Shown piece after piece: positions 42,647 to 57,365 of a stretch of DNA of 64,000 nt. Within the stretch, counting starts at the first letter, position 1. The number at the start of each line of letters is the position of its first letter. A model generated the notes under the pieces. The model saw only the letters and a list, made by a program, of their open reading frames with translations, had not been told where the DNA came from and did no database searches. Location of the stretch: positions 1 to 64,000 of the forward strand of contig NW_019775980.1 in the NCBI RefSeq assembly GCF_001039355.2, written 5' to 3'. The DNA comes from Lingula anatina (lineage: Eukaryota; Brachiopoda; Lingulata; Lingulida; Lingulidae). A program made the translations under genes and the position numbers.

Positions 42647-45600
42647 GTAAGCGAAGTGGTTCGATTTGAAATCTACAATTGGTATCTGTGTCGAGTTATG
42701 TGACCCAGTTCCCAACATGCCGCTCGTGCACTGCGTTTCGGACCACGGGTACCATCTGTGATTTTGACCGCCTCCACGAAGGCGTTTTTATAAAAGCTTC
42801 CCAGTATTTTGTCTTTTAAGCGCTGGTTTAACCTTAAAAGCCACTCAGTATCGGCTCTGTTTGATGAGTAAGCTCTTAGAGAACTGTTGTTTTGGAAAAT
42901 TGTCACCTAACAAGAGAACCAAAGAAAAGGCAAAAATCAGTCACCGTGGGGTGACAAGCAGTAGTTCCTACAAAGACTTTGCCATAACTTTTTATTATGC
43001 TGTCAAAATTATTCACAGATTATAAATATACTCCAGTTCAAGACTAGTGCATGTCCGACCGTCTGTAAAATACACTCACAGAGAGAACCACAAGTTTATA
43101 GAAGTAAATCACCTCTAAACTAACACAGACCACCATTTGTTTCTTTTTTCGTTCACCCAAACTGAGTTTGAGTTGATAGCAAATTAATTAGAATCCCAAG
43201 TGGGTGCTAATCAGTCATGCGGTAAATGGAAAATCTATGAAGTCTAGGCAGGTGCTTGGAAGCAACCACATCAATTTATCCTGTGGTTGTTGGTATATGG
43301 TAATACCAGCTATGTGGTGTGATATGGACAGAATATACCAGAGGCTGAATCATTGAGAACAGGTGAAGAGACCAGTTTAATAATTTCTGTCAGGTGGGAG
43401 ATAACCTAATTTATCATTGAATTCCAGTGTTTCTCGTGATAAGTTAGGATCGATAGGTAGCCTTGAGTATTTCATGATTACACTCCATTCTTATTGATAG
43501 TTGTAATGTACTGGCATTTTTTGTTCTAGTTCTGCATTGTCTTAAACAAAATTTCTTTCCATTTGTAATCAAGTTAACACTTTGCTTTTAACTCAGTGGG
43601 TTTGCTCTTGCAATTTTTTTTTTAATTAGCCAAATATTTGGTTACTAGTATTTGGTTATCGTATGAAACAATGGTGCAACAACAGTAAAAAAAAAAAATA
43701 ATAATAATAAAAGAAAAAGAAAATAAGATAAAAACAGGGATGATGTATCAGTGCTGCACTCATCTGGTTGTTATGAGTAAGGTGCCCCTGTCCGTTTTCA
43801 CCACCAGATTCTCAGGGTGTGGGGTAGTGTTATAACAGGTTGGCTTCTGTGTTACCAGTCAGGTACTCTGGACTGTTTTCACCACCAGATTCTCAGGGTG
43901 TGGGGTAGTGTTTTAACAGGTTGGTTTCTGTGTTACCAGTCATGTTCTCTGGACTGTTTTCACCACCAGATTCTCAGGGTGTGGGGTAGTGTTATAACAG
44001 GTTGGACTCTGTGTTACCAGTCAGGTACTCTGGACTGTTTTCACCACCAGATTCTCAGGGTGTGGGGTAGTGTTATAACAGGTTGGCTTCTGTGTTACCA
44101 GTCAGGTTCTCTGGACTGTTTTCACCACCAGATTCTCAGGGTGTGGGGTAGTGTTATAACAGGTTGACTTCTGTGTTGCCCTCATGTGTGTGTGAGCTGT
44201 AAACCATGTGGAGAGCAACCAGAGGTAAAAACATGTACATCTGGATAGAGTACAGATGGCGATCTGGCAGAAAACTGTGTGGGTTTTCTCTAAATAGTTT
44301 CTACATCTTGTTATAGTTACAGCCAGTGGACAGTTGTAGTAAATACACACAATATCCAAAGATATCTCAGTTCCCACAGACCCTGCATGACCCTTAAAGG
44401 GATAATAACTCTTCGTATGAGACCTATATTTCACAATAGAAACCTTGTGAATAACTCATAGAAATATAATATATTCTGTTTTACCACAAAAACAGTAGTT
44501 ATAGCTATTATTCTGATATCTGAGCTTGTCTTTAGACCACGTGACCTCCATTGATGGCTATACTCTGTTAAAATCTCTTAAGAGATTTTAACAAAAAACC
44601 AAACTTTTTAGAAAAAAACCAGGGACTAACTTTGAATGTAAAAATGGATTCATTAACCATTGGTAAGTATGGGAAAATTGTTGTTTACTCCAGGAAAATT
44701 CATTTTTTGGCCGAAACGAAGAGTTATTATTGCTTTAATGATGAGCCACTATGGGAATAAGAGATTTTGTTTTCAGGCAGTTTCAGACAAAATAAAAATC
44801 TTTCTCTTCTACCAACAGCAGTATTGCATCTGTAGCTTATAGGTTTTCCTTGTGGAAAATGTAATGACACAAATGGCCTTCCAGTTTGAAACATAGGTCA
44901 TGTTTCTAGTTAAGTTGGATCTGCCCATCTTGGTACAGCCCACCCTAGATGTCCATCTGATGAAGATAAATTTGGAAATATGGAGCAGGACTGCTCGATA
45001 TATAACAGGGCTGGAGGATGGAGTAACAGAGGGGCTGAGACAAGCTAAGTATGAGATAGTTATAAGGAGTTATTAGGGGAAGGGCTGTTGCTTTTGGTCA
45101 AAGTGAGATAGGGAGACTCAGCATGGCTGGGAACGCACCTTAAATTATCAGGAGACATAATTTGAGTATCCTAGACAGTTTCATTGCTGCATCTGAACCC
45201 AACAGCTGTGGAGGCTTAATAAGTAAACATTGATAAATTGTGCTTGTTTTTAATGACAGAATTTTGAGATAATTAGCAATAATGAGTCCCATATCTAAGG
45301 CTCTGTTCTCACAACTTTTAGATCGATCTATCACCGCGGGGAGTCTCACTAGATTACTGTCAGATAATCCCCCTTAAGTGTCCGTCCCCGCCTACTACAA
45401 GCTTTAAGGGGTAATTAACTTTCGTGTCCGCCCGGCTGACAGCTATTTAGCGTGAACCCCCAGGGAGTTAGGTCGATCCAATGTAGGTCGATCTAATCTA
45501 TGAGAATGGGGTGTAAAAGTAACTGTCAGTTAAATATTCTAAAGGCATAAATCCTAATGAATATCACTTTTATTAATGGTTTTCTAAATAACTAGCTGAT

Positions 45601-48600
45601 AAAAAAAGGAAGTGGCAAATTTACCATCCTCACACTAAGTGAAATTGTCGTATTGGATCATTTCAACTGATAAGATAGAGATCTATTGATAAGAAGAGTA
45701 AGTGATTATTTTGTCATTAAGTTCATTAGTGGCATTAGTATTTTGGTGCATTAGTACCACAGGTGATTGACAAATTACGCAGATTCTGTATCATTTGGCC
45801 TTTTTTTTAAATTAGATGTTAATGGCTGTATAATAGCCTCAACTGTGTTGTAAAGGAGACAAAGTCAAAAAATTGTGTAGTCTTATAATTTTGTTCAAAT
45901 AACTGTTAATGATAAATTCCACTAATGGTTGATTTGTTTTAGAAATTACAGCATTTAGAGAATTTACCTTAATGATACTAAGTTTTTTTTTTCCTGATGC
46001 ACTTTTAAAACAACCAAACAAAAGTTCACACAGCCCGAGGCATATTTACAAGACAAAAAGCTTTTTAACCTTTCTGAGGTGTTATTTTGATGACTACCGC
46101 AGCAAATCCATCTCCATGGGTTATATCTGCTGTCTGCTAGGATAGCTTGTAGCTGTCATGTTCACTTGGTTTAACTGTGATTTATTGATAAACCAGCCCT
46201 TGTAGCTCATTATGGGAAAATTATTTTTCTTTTTATCATGGTTTTTGTGTGTGAATACTCAAGCGTTGGTTGCTCGCTTAGAAGTGTCCATCTTCCAGTG
46301 ACCAACATAGTTACCACATAAAAAGGGAGCTTCTCAAGTGACTTTGATAGTATGTAGAATGAACGTTGTTAAGAGGTAGAAGCAGATTCTCAGACAAGGA
46401 TTCATAAGCTTTAAGGGGAAATATAGGAAAATAAAGAATTTTGGCTAACACAATATTTTATTTCAAATTGAGAGAAATGTATTAAAAATCAGATAAATTG
46501 TTCTTCACTTGCTTGAAATACACCCCCCCCCCCCCCCAAATATAAGTCCATGAAACTATTATTGACATTTGGAGAAATATGTACAGCAATATATTTGGAC
46601 AGCTTAGCTAAAACATAGCCTTAGTGTATATAAAAGAATATTTTATATTATTAATTTTTTTGTTGAAGTTGGAAATATGAACAAAAAGTAGTATTTATAG
46701 AGTTTTCTCCCTGAATATAATGTGAAATGTTTCTAAATTCCACAAAGAACCACAGGTTTCCCAATTGACCATGCTGGTTAAAGAAATATATCCCTGCACA
46801 TGTATCAGATATGTATGCATACTCCAAGGTATAATCACTGGTCAGCAGACATTCCAACATGGGAAAAACACATAGTGGAACATTATGTACATTCTTATCA
46901 TTCTATTCATCTGTCTTTATGCATTTGTGAATTAATATATTTCTCTGAGAAGGAATAATGCAGGGGCTGAACTGTCTTGGATTTATATGAATTAGACGCA
47001 ATTTGTTCTATTTTACAAAGAGCGAAGAGTTCTAGATATAAATTCAAGTGGCGGATTTTTCTTGATTGATAAAATGAGATATCTTGTCTGAAGGATTTGG
47101 GGTTTTCAACTGGTGTTAATCCTGCTTTAAGAGGGGGTGTTAATCTAATCAACAGAGCTTGTTTTAATGTGATAATGCAGGAAACGTATTTATTAATCAG
47201 TGGATGATCAAAGCAAAGAAGGATGGACTGTTGGATTTGGCTAAAAAAAATCTGTTTATCTGCTTAAAAATCTCGGATTCGGTTATCTTCTAATTTGCTG
47301 AAAATAAGTTCACAGAGAGATAAATCTATTAAAGCGAATCTTAAAGGAAAATATGCATTGAAATTGAAAGTTAGGAAGGTTAGGCTTAAGAGTTATGTCT
47401 TTATTAAAGAGCATTTTATATCAGAATGTGTTTAGGATTGAAAAAAAACAAGTGTTGTTAAAAGAGAAAGAATATTAAAATGTGACAGAAAAGGAGCTTC
47501 GTGATACATTAGTGCCTCACCTCTCTGTCAGTTCATGTGTTCTAGTACAATAAAGAAACAGTGTAGTGTACATTTATTCTGTAACGTTATCCCCCAACTT
47601 ATGTTTCCAATGCTAAGAGGTTTAATGACATTTTTGTGGTTAAGAAATCAGGTGATATCTGGAGCCCTTTGTCACCGAGGAAGGCTGCGTTCAGGACGGT
47701 TTCAACAGAAATGGAACTTGTGTTTTAACTTCTTGGTGTAAGTACTTGATTGCAATCCATCCTAACAGTAGTATTATCCGTCATAATTTCTGAGTGAAGC
47801 TAAAAGAAATACATACTAGTTACAGTAGTAGGAGGTTCAGGGGGTGTGGGGTTGAATTAAAGTATCTATCATCTGTTGTTAAAATTGAAACGTTTTCTGT
47901 TAAAATTGGCCTGAACATTACCCAAGGACTGTGTGTTAGAGGAAGAATAAATGTGAATTCATCTCATTTACTGTCATTCAACTGTGCACTAGTACTCTTG
48001 TCCTTGTAGAGTTTTGTAGAGTCAAAACTGGTTTGAAGCAGTCAGATTTGTATCTGGAAGGAATCACACTTTTGTAGCTAGTTACATTTTTATTTATTAG
48101 CCAAAGTAGTCTTAAAAATTAATAAGACTGGGTTCCCATCCCTAGATTGATCTAACAGGATTGATCCATTTCCATGGGGTCCCTTGCTAAATTGCTTTCA
48201 ACCCAAGCGGCTTAGACGTCTGGGACGCCTACTTAAGCTGTTAAACGATAGTTAATTGCCCCCTATCAGCCTCAGAGGTGTGACAGACATCTAGCCCAGG
48301 TTAATTGCAATTAAGCGAGAATCTCCTCCAGATAGTTCAATCCCAACTCCATAGTTGGTACGATTGTCTCTGGGAATGGTCTTCAATGGTGGTGTGAGGA
48401 GGTATGATGTGGAAGATGGCTTCTCTCACCTGTGGAATGCAGAGTTCACCTGTAGATATGACAATGATGAATGAGGAGATGACACCATACTTCTCTCTAC
48501 ACTGTGCAGTGGAAGACGATTCTCTATATGACACGATACAGAGATATTACTACTACGCTGATGATGTAACTGGTGGGGTTTGAAGTCGCATTTACAAATC

Positions 48601-49302
48601 GGCCTGACCTGGTGTATTTATCACCTGTAGTTAATTTAACTTAATCATCTGGGTCACAGACAAGAGTTGGAATATATTCAGTGGAAATTTGCCTCATATC
48701 AGGGTGACATAGCATAAGGCCTTGATTGTTCTGCTGAGGATGTGATTTTGGGAGGTCTGAGATGGTCCCTTTTGGACATGCAAGGCCAGTTTCCAGAGGA
48801 GATCGATCGGTCAGCCTTCTATATCATATTATTAATAGCACTTAAAAAGTCCTCCCCCATTTCATTATGCAAAATAGTATGGAAGAAAAAAGACACAGTA
48901 CATGAAAGATATTTGCTTTTGTAAAATAAAAAAAGAAATGTCTACTGTGCCAATCTCTTTTAAGTGTAGCAGAGACCTGGCTAGATACCAATGTATTTAG
49001 CTTATATCCAGTGTCAGCTTGCCTGCTATGTGGAGAATACGAGGAATGAGCACCAACGCCCTGATATACCTACATTCCTACGGAGCTGTTATTTACATTG
49101 CTCACTTAGGAACATAACAGACATGGTTCTCTTAGGGCTGTTATGCCTTGTAGATTTACACACAAGTTTATTGAGCATTGTTAGTCATGTAGTTGATATA
49201 ATATACAGTATGTATTATCTATATGAACAGGTATGAATATATTTTATAAATGTGGTAAAACCAATTGAGATAAAATTTGTTGTTATGACTCAGTTCTCTC
49301 TG

Positions 49303-49339
<37 letters not shown>

Positions 49340-52300
49340 AAAGCCGATATCCTCACGCATGCATGCACGCACATGTTTGCAAGGAGACAGAGATTCATGC
49401 AGAGACACAAACATTTGCTCAAGCACTCATGCAGCCCCGGGTGTACACACACAAATGTATGATTAGTATTGATACAGCTTTGTATATATATGATACTGAC
49501 TGTCAGTCCTTGAGAGCTTATTCCCAATGAAACTATCGTATTATGTAGGTCAGTCCAACTCCCAGGGGACTCTCGCTGAATGTAATCAGATGAGCAGATT
49601 AACGCACTATTTCTTGTTTACAATGCACCCATGTAATCACCAGCTTCTCTGTATTCTTTCTGTGTATTGAACAATAGTTTTATTAGAAATGAGTCCTTCA
49701 GCATCTTATCACTATGATCATCCTATAATCTGAGGATCATCCTAAGACTATGATGAGATTATCAGATATATCTGATGGACACACACTGACAGGAAGCAGA
49801 CACTAGCATGATATGTTGATAATGTGACTTCAAGGACACTTGTGTAGCCAGTTTCCTGGTTCATTATTATCTCATTACCCCTCCCTCCCCCCCCCCTTCC
49901 ATAAAAAAATCCCATCAGTAGAAATCAATTTTACTTAATGTTGGTGCCAGTAATAACATTGGCTGCAGTATGGATGCATTTGGACTACAGCCTAAAACTG
50001 ATTCTAAAATTGATTACTGATGTGATAAAGATACTGTGCATGTTGGCAGTTAAGATGTTGATATCATAACCTCTCTCCTCCATAACACAAAATACTAGAA
50101 ACCAGTCAGATAAATTAGCAGTGTTGTGTCCCATATGACTTTGTGGTCACGTGTGTAATGATTTCCATTTTCAATTAGTTGCATGTAATGAAGTATTTTA
50201 CACTTCATCAATATCACTGATTTGTGGTAATATGCTGTGATATCCCTAGACCCAGGAAAATTTGATTAATATCGGCTGGGAGAGAGAGAGCAAGTAGAAC
50301 TAGTAATTCAATTATTGCTGATTATTGCAGACTGAAAATACTGTGCTTTCTTTCTTTGATATAAAATTTTGGTCATTTGTGACTTTTTTCAAGGTGATAT
50401 CTTTAGATGTTAGAAAATGTGATTTTCGTAAGAATAATATCTATATAAGAGTGAAATTTACATGGTTTTATGGTTGTAAAAGGAAAAATGGCATTTGATA
50501 ATGTGAATGGCAATTCTGCTCATCCATTTCAGCAACTTATCGGAAAGAGAACCCATCAGCTTTCCATTATGCAATTGTGATCAAATAAATTATCTATATC
50601 TAAAAATGTTTATTTTCATCTTTCCAGTTTGAAGCAGAGTTCAGGAGATTTTCCATAAACCGAGAGTCTTCCACACAATTTGAGGCGTTCCAGAAGCTGC
50701 TCGGGGAGCTCCATTTCCTACAAGACATTCCATTTCTCGTCTGCTACACAGACCCAAAAGACCAGGAACTTTTACCTATAAATAATGATGAAAATTTTGT
50801 TAAAGCAGTGTCCACAGCTAAACCTATTTTAAAACTCCACATTCAGAAAAAAGGTAAGTCGCCTGGAATCCCAGGAAACCTCAAATGTTCTGGATCCTTG
50901 AGGATGCTTGTATTATTATTCTGTGGTTGGGGCATTAATGATATTAATGCATGTAAATTGTATATCTACAGCCTGGACAACTTTTCACTTTATTTATCAC
51001 AGGTAAATGATTAGCCAGTGTGAGTGCATTTCTCCTCTGGTTAGTGTATAATTGACAGACCCTCTCACCAACTACTACCTCTTCTTTAAGCATTGGCCTA
51101 GGCCTACCTGCAGGGCTTTCCCCAGGGTTTGGGGTACAGTAGTCCAGAACCAAATGATTTGGAGGGGCCATTTACAAATAGTCCAATACAAGCAAGCCCA
51201 AACAACCAACCCAAAAATTTAGTCAATTGTTAAGAAATAATTGGATGTAAGGGCATCTTTGAGGCTAATGGCTGTCAAAATGATGACTGGACTACTCTGA
51301 AGGAAAACCCTTGCCTACTAGTACTTGGGTCACATTCAGAACAGCAGACTATATAATACTTGGATCAAATATGGCCGACCTGCTTGAATGCTTGTTACAT
51401 AATCCATGCATGAAATCTATTCAGTGTCTATAAGTGGATTAGACTGCAAGCTTTTTAGTGTGTTGCCATATTTGAGGCATGGACTAGTTAATCCACTGTT
51501 CTGTATGGGGCCTTACTGGGACTTACTATACTAGCAGTAGGCTGATATTTGTGAGCATCAAGTACTGGTACCAGATACAGGTGATGGTTGGTTGATCAAG
51601 TGGGACACTGGATAGGTCAGTGATGTCAACTCAACAGTCAACAGATCTACAAGGAAACTTGTATCTCAAAAAGCAATTTTGAAGTTAAAAGGTCCCTGAC
51701 TGTCACTCATGACTAGATTATCATTACTTCATGGTCTAGATGGATACAGTGGGGTTTCTTTTAATTTTTTGATCTTAAAACACAAAAAAATTGAAATGCC
51801 CCTCAGAAATTCAGTACTAAGTAATATGCTTGGTTGTCTGAATGATTTGTTGGTCCATAATAGTTTTGACCCAATGTAACTTCAAAGTTGACTGAAGAGA
51901 GCTATAAAGACCAAGTGTACCATTATTATCTCTCTCTCCATTCTGACAAGGGAGATGAAAAGGTGTGATAAGAACCCCACAGCCTGAATACAGGTTTTCT
52001 TCTCCCAGTTCAGGGGGGACAATGGCTACCTCAGAAGATGAGTCGGCAAAATTGAACCCCCCTTTGATATGTAATGACATGGTACGAAGTGGCAGGCTGG
52101 GATGACCTGTGTTGTGAAGAGCTCAGCTGTGAGAGATGATTATATCAAGACTGAGCTTAGGCTAAATTATATAGTATAGGAGTATTTTTGAAAGGTTATG
52201 AAGTGTTTAACATGCCAAGAATTAAGGGAGGGTTCTCATGATGTTAAAGTTTCTCAGTGAACCTCCTCAGAAGAGGAAAAGAACATTAAAATTATATTTT

Positions 52301-52864
52301 CCAGAAATGCATTGAAGCCACAAAATTTGTCTTTTTCCAATTGTTAAAAGAACTAAATAAAATTGGCAACAGATGAAACAAAAAATTCGATGCCAGTTGT
52401 TGACAAGGGTTAGGTGCTCCACCTGGTGGTAAACAACAGATGTAAGATGATAACTGTCACAGGGACTTTTGTGGTTCTGGTACAGCCCCCCCCCCCCCCC
52501 CCCCCTCCCCTCTCTCTCCCTCCCCCCCCCCGGGGGGGTGGGGGGGGGGGGGNNNNNNNNNNNNNNNNNNNNNNNNNNNNNNNNNNNNNNNNNNNNNNNN
52601 NNNNNNNNNNNNNNNNNNNNNNNNNNNNNNNNNNNNNNNNNNNNNNNNNNNNNNNNNNNNNNNNNNNNNNNNNNNNNNNNNNNNNNNNNNNNNNNNNNNN
52701 NNNNNNNNNNNNNNNNNNNNNNNNNNNNNNNNNNNNNNNNNNNNNNNNNNNNNNNNNNNNNNNNNNNNNNTTTTGGAAAAGGGTTGGGGGCCCCCCCTGG
52801 GGAAAAAAAAAAGGTAAAAGATAAAACTTCCCCGGGGCTTTTTTGGTTTTGGTCCACCCCCCCC

Positions 52865-52899
<35 letters not shown>

Positions 52900-53774
52900 C
52901 CAGGTGGGGATGTTGGAGGGGGGGGGGTCGAATGAAGTGTTCTTTGCCTGGGAAAAGGTAAAATTTGATGCAGGTACATGGGGCTGATACAGGAAGGTTT
53001 TATGGTAGTAGGTCCATTTTTCAGAAGACCACCCCACCCCCTCCTTTGAAATTTCTAGCTCTGGGCTTGTAGTAGGTATCACTTCCACTCCTTTTGTCAT
53101 TGATGAATCTATGTAAAAATCATTCCATTATCACAATGTAGTGCTGATTGTACCTTTTCTCAGAACTTAATTAAGTACACTGCATCTATAGAAAAGATGG
53201 TCAACTTGATTGCAATACTGCATGTCAAACATGCACCAATTAGCTAGATAGATTATGGCTGTGGCACCAATGTTAAAGACTGAGTGAATATGGTCTGTGG
53301 TTGGTACAGGGTATATATTCAGCGTTATGTAGACCTCTCCACAGGCTCTTCAGTCTGTGTTTATCCAGTGTCCTGGTGTGTTTGCCTTGGACCAGTATTA
53401 CTGGGGTGAAATCATGGGATTGGAGTCGTAAGAATTTCCACTTCATTAATGCTCAGTTCACCTCTGATTTACTTCAATAATTTAGTCTCTATGATGGCAA
53501 GGAGCCCCTCGTCCTTTAGGGTTACACCTTCATCAGCTTATGAAGTTGGGCTTTCTACACCAATTTAGACAGGTATTGAGCTGTTTGAAGGAGTTGGTTC
53601 AACATTTTTAGGATCAGGTGTCTGACTGCTGAGTGGCTGGACTTGTATTTAATGTATCACAGTAACAGTTGCTCCTGATCTACAAAAACCTAATCTCTAA
53701 TATCATCTTCTTTGACATATTGTACTTGCTTCATAGATCTCTTCATTAAAATTTATTAGTACTCCCTTTTCATG

Positions 53775-53855
<81 letters not shown>

Positions 53856-56800
53856 GTCAAGATAAAAGATATGATACAGAAAAAGACCAGGTACCTTTTA
53901 TGTAAAATAGGAACAAAATGTAGCATGAGACAAAAGAAAAAAACCCATCCCATGATAACAAAGATGAATTATTGTTTCGTGTCTGACATTATCACAGCAA
54001 GTTCCACTTGTGCTGTAGAGTAATGTGTTGCATGGAAATATTACATGATTATGAAAATAAAGAGATAAGTTAGATTTATTACAAGCCAAGTAGTGTATGT
54101 TGTCTACACAAGCAGTAGACTACCAGTGGTATGCGATCTTCTCAGCTTGCTGCAGAAATGCAATTACACACAGATAGCCTAAGGACGTTGAACTGGTGAC
54201 TTCAGCGCCCAGTTCTTACCAGAAAGAGAAAACTTTGGGTGTTGGTTTTGTAAGGGAGACCAGATTATTTCTAACTTTGAAATTAAGATGGAGGAATAGT
54301 GTGTGTGTGTGTGTGTGTGTGTGGGGGGGGGGGGGGGGTCTTTACTCAGACCTGATGATTCATATATGGTAATAGCTACAGGTAGTCAGAAGGTGGAAGT
54401 GAAGAAATAAAATTTGTATTTTACTCATCATTTATATTATATTATAGGCTACAGTTACTCAAACTTTTTGTCAGGGGAAGAGTAAAACCACAAAAACAGA
54501 AATTACGAAACTGGTGACAAGCACTACTACAACAAACCTTCCCCAGTAAATTCCTTGCTGTTGGGAAGGCTGAAATGCAGGCTAATTATATTTTGTCTCG
54601 CACTGGAAGGAGACATTTGCATTGAATGGAAAACAAGGAATTTGAGAAAAGATTTCAGCTAATTATATCTAGTTAAACCTGAGTCACAGCAGTTCTGGCC
54701 TTATTGCCTCCATTGTGTGGGGAAATCTTACGCTTGTTACACATTTTAATTGACAGGGGGTGGTGGCTGTTGCCATGGCTACCATTAGTTAGTTAAATGA
54801 CAAATTATCACGTAGCTCACATTTTAGACATATTTCAGTCATTAATTTTGGTTCTGGATGTCTGACCTTCCCTCAACCCACTCCTCTACAGAAAGCATTC
54901 GACTAGAAATCTTTTCTCTGAACTTTTTTTTCAAGATGAAAGTTTAAAGCAACCTCTTCCAATTTCTGTCAATAAATGATGTTACTAGTATTATATATAT
55001 TTTGCAGTAAAAGTTTACTACATTCTAGTACTTTTTGGCAGTGTGTTCATGAAAGTCACCAACGTGGAATTAAGACTTTTTTTTTCAAAATTCTTTTTGT
55101 CTTTTGATAAACAAGGTGCCCTCCTGCTGCCCAGAATATTTATATAAAAGTTTGTTTCCCTGGTCACCCAAGTGCCACCTTAGCCACAAAGTGCCCTGGC
55201 ATGACACACATGTGCTGGGAAAGTTGTTGAGAGCTGAAGTATTTTGTTGGTCCTTGGGTCCATTGTTCATAATTGGATAAAATGGTGTGTTTGCCTGTGT
55301 TGACAGAAAGAATATGGTAGCAGATATATAGTGTGTGGCGGAGTTTATGAGAGCAGGACAGGGCGTTTAGAATATATACAAAATAAGAATCTACTCCACT
55401 TATGATTAATTGTAAAATTTTCAACCTTTTCCTTGTTTGACATGAGAACACGTACTGTCATCTCAGTCTTCAAAGATGAAACTCATTTCTGCAGTTATTT
55501 CAAGCACTACCAAATAATGAGAGGAAAAAAATCTAGCATTTTCGACCCCGTGTATTGGTTAATTTGTAGGTTAACAATGCAGTGTAAAGCAGTCCTGTTT
55601 CTTCCAGCATCTTGATATTAAAATCCAGTGTTTTAGCAGCTCAGCTGGCCTGAGAGGGTGTTACATGGACTATAGGGTCAGACTGGAGAGGAAAGCCTGC
55701 ATGATATCAGCTGGGTGTTGTTTTAATTGGACTTAATGGAAAACCTTTTACTTTGAGAGCTGTAGAGGAGAGACGGTTCATGTTCAATTGTTATTGGTAT
55801 CATTTGAGCTGTTCCTATACTGTCAATGTTGGGAGATCACAGAGCATTTTCGTCAGCATGCCAAGTTATTAATTGTTCTTTTCATGGGCAATAGATCAAC
55901 ATTTTATTTATGAAATATGTAGGGTTTTCCTGTTCCAGTTTGCATTGCGTAAATTATTCTCTCATTTGCAAAATACACACCCCAAACTGTAGAAAGAATG
56001 AACCAGATAATGTATGTTTTCTCTTTAAAAAAGCTTTCCCTCAAACCAGGTAGAGCCTCATACAGGATAACCCTCCACAAACTGTTCAGTGCACTTGCTG
56101 CAGGCTCTCCATTTCTCCAGACCTGTAGGAGATCATTATCAGTCTAGCTGTCTGCATGGTCCTATCAGAAATACCAACTTTTCCAGTCAACTTGGGTTGG
56201 GGTTGAAGGATTACAGGAAGGAAACTATCTTCTTGGTGGTCTCTTCTTCAGTTTGAGTTCACCTTAGGCGGATGTGTATCCCTTGTGTAAACCTGATGCT
56301 CTCTCAGAACAGATGAAGTGATATATTTTGTTAAAATGAAACCATAATATTCTGTGTGATATCTTCTATTTACAAAAAGCATATTTACACACACAACAGG
56401 GGCGGATTAAGGGGGTCTTCTGGGTCTTCCGGAAGACGGTCAGATTTTCAAATTTACATGGATGGGTATCTAATTTTACTCTGTCGGAAGACGGTCAGAA
56501 ATGGAGGATGGATCAACAAAGATAATTTGGAAGACTGTCAGAAAATATTTCTGGGTCTGCTCCTGCACAATACAATTTTCTAGAAACAGATGAAATGGTC
56601 CCTTTTTCTCTGAAAAACGTAGGAGATGTTGGTAACAACTAAATCACAAACTGTACTAATAACAGAATGTTCCTTGTAAGAAAGATTGTTGCAAGAGGTA
56701 ATGCATTCAACATTTCTCGTCTTTAGAATGCCCTGAAGATATTACATAAGACCTGTAAGAAATTCAAATTCTTACAAAATTTCAAAGCATTTTTGTACAC

Positions 56801-57312
56801 AGAAAATATGCATATTGGCCAAATGTTTTATCAGAACAAAAGAAATTGCTACAGGAAAATTAATGATGACAAAATAATGGTGCCTGGTAGTTGCACTTCC
56901 CATTGCCATTTTTTTCTTCTTTTTTTAGCCCAGTTGGCATGTCGCCTTCTTCCTGCTGGCAAAAATGCTACTCTGTTCTTAGTGTGCACTTTGAAAGTCG
57001 ACAGATCTATGGACGTTGTGTGTGTTGTAACTCTTGTCGTCAGCTGGAGGCTTGTACCCTTTTGGCCACCAGTAATTTGGTAGAGGGCAGTTAGTGTGTA
57101 TTAAAGTTCAGTTAAATGGAAGTGATTATTGACTGTGAAAAACAAGAAAAAATTATGATAACAATTGTCTTTCCACAAAGATTAATACAAAACAATATCA
57201 TGTGATTAGGACAATGTTGTGTCTACTTATGAAGACAGGCTTGTGCTGCTTGTCTAGGTCAGGATGTGATTTGTCATCTCCATCTCTCCCCCTCTCTCCC
57301 CCTCCCCCCTTT

Positions 57313-57365
<53 letters not shown>

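Noticed and set aside
43817-44167. 116-residue frame with a perfect 27-residue repeat
   Set aside because: It is the translation of the 81-bp minisatellite in a par-6 intron, with no splice sites or start context.
52267-53100. 277-residue minus-strand frame
   Set aside because: Much of it is N translated as X or homopolymer Pro/Gly. It crosses the assembly gap.
53756-54023. Poly-Lys and poly-Phe frames
   Set aside because: They are translations of the 77-base T tract.
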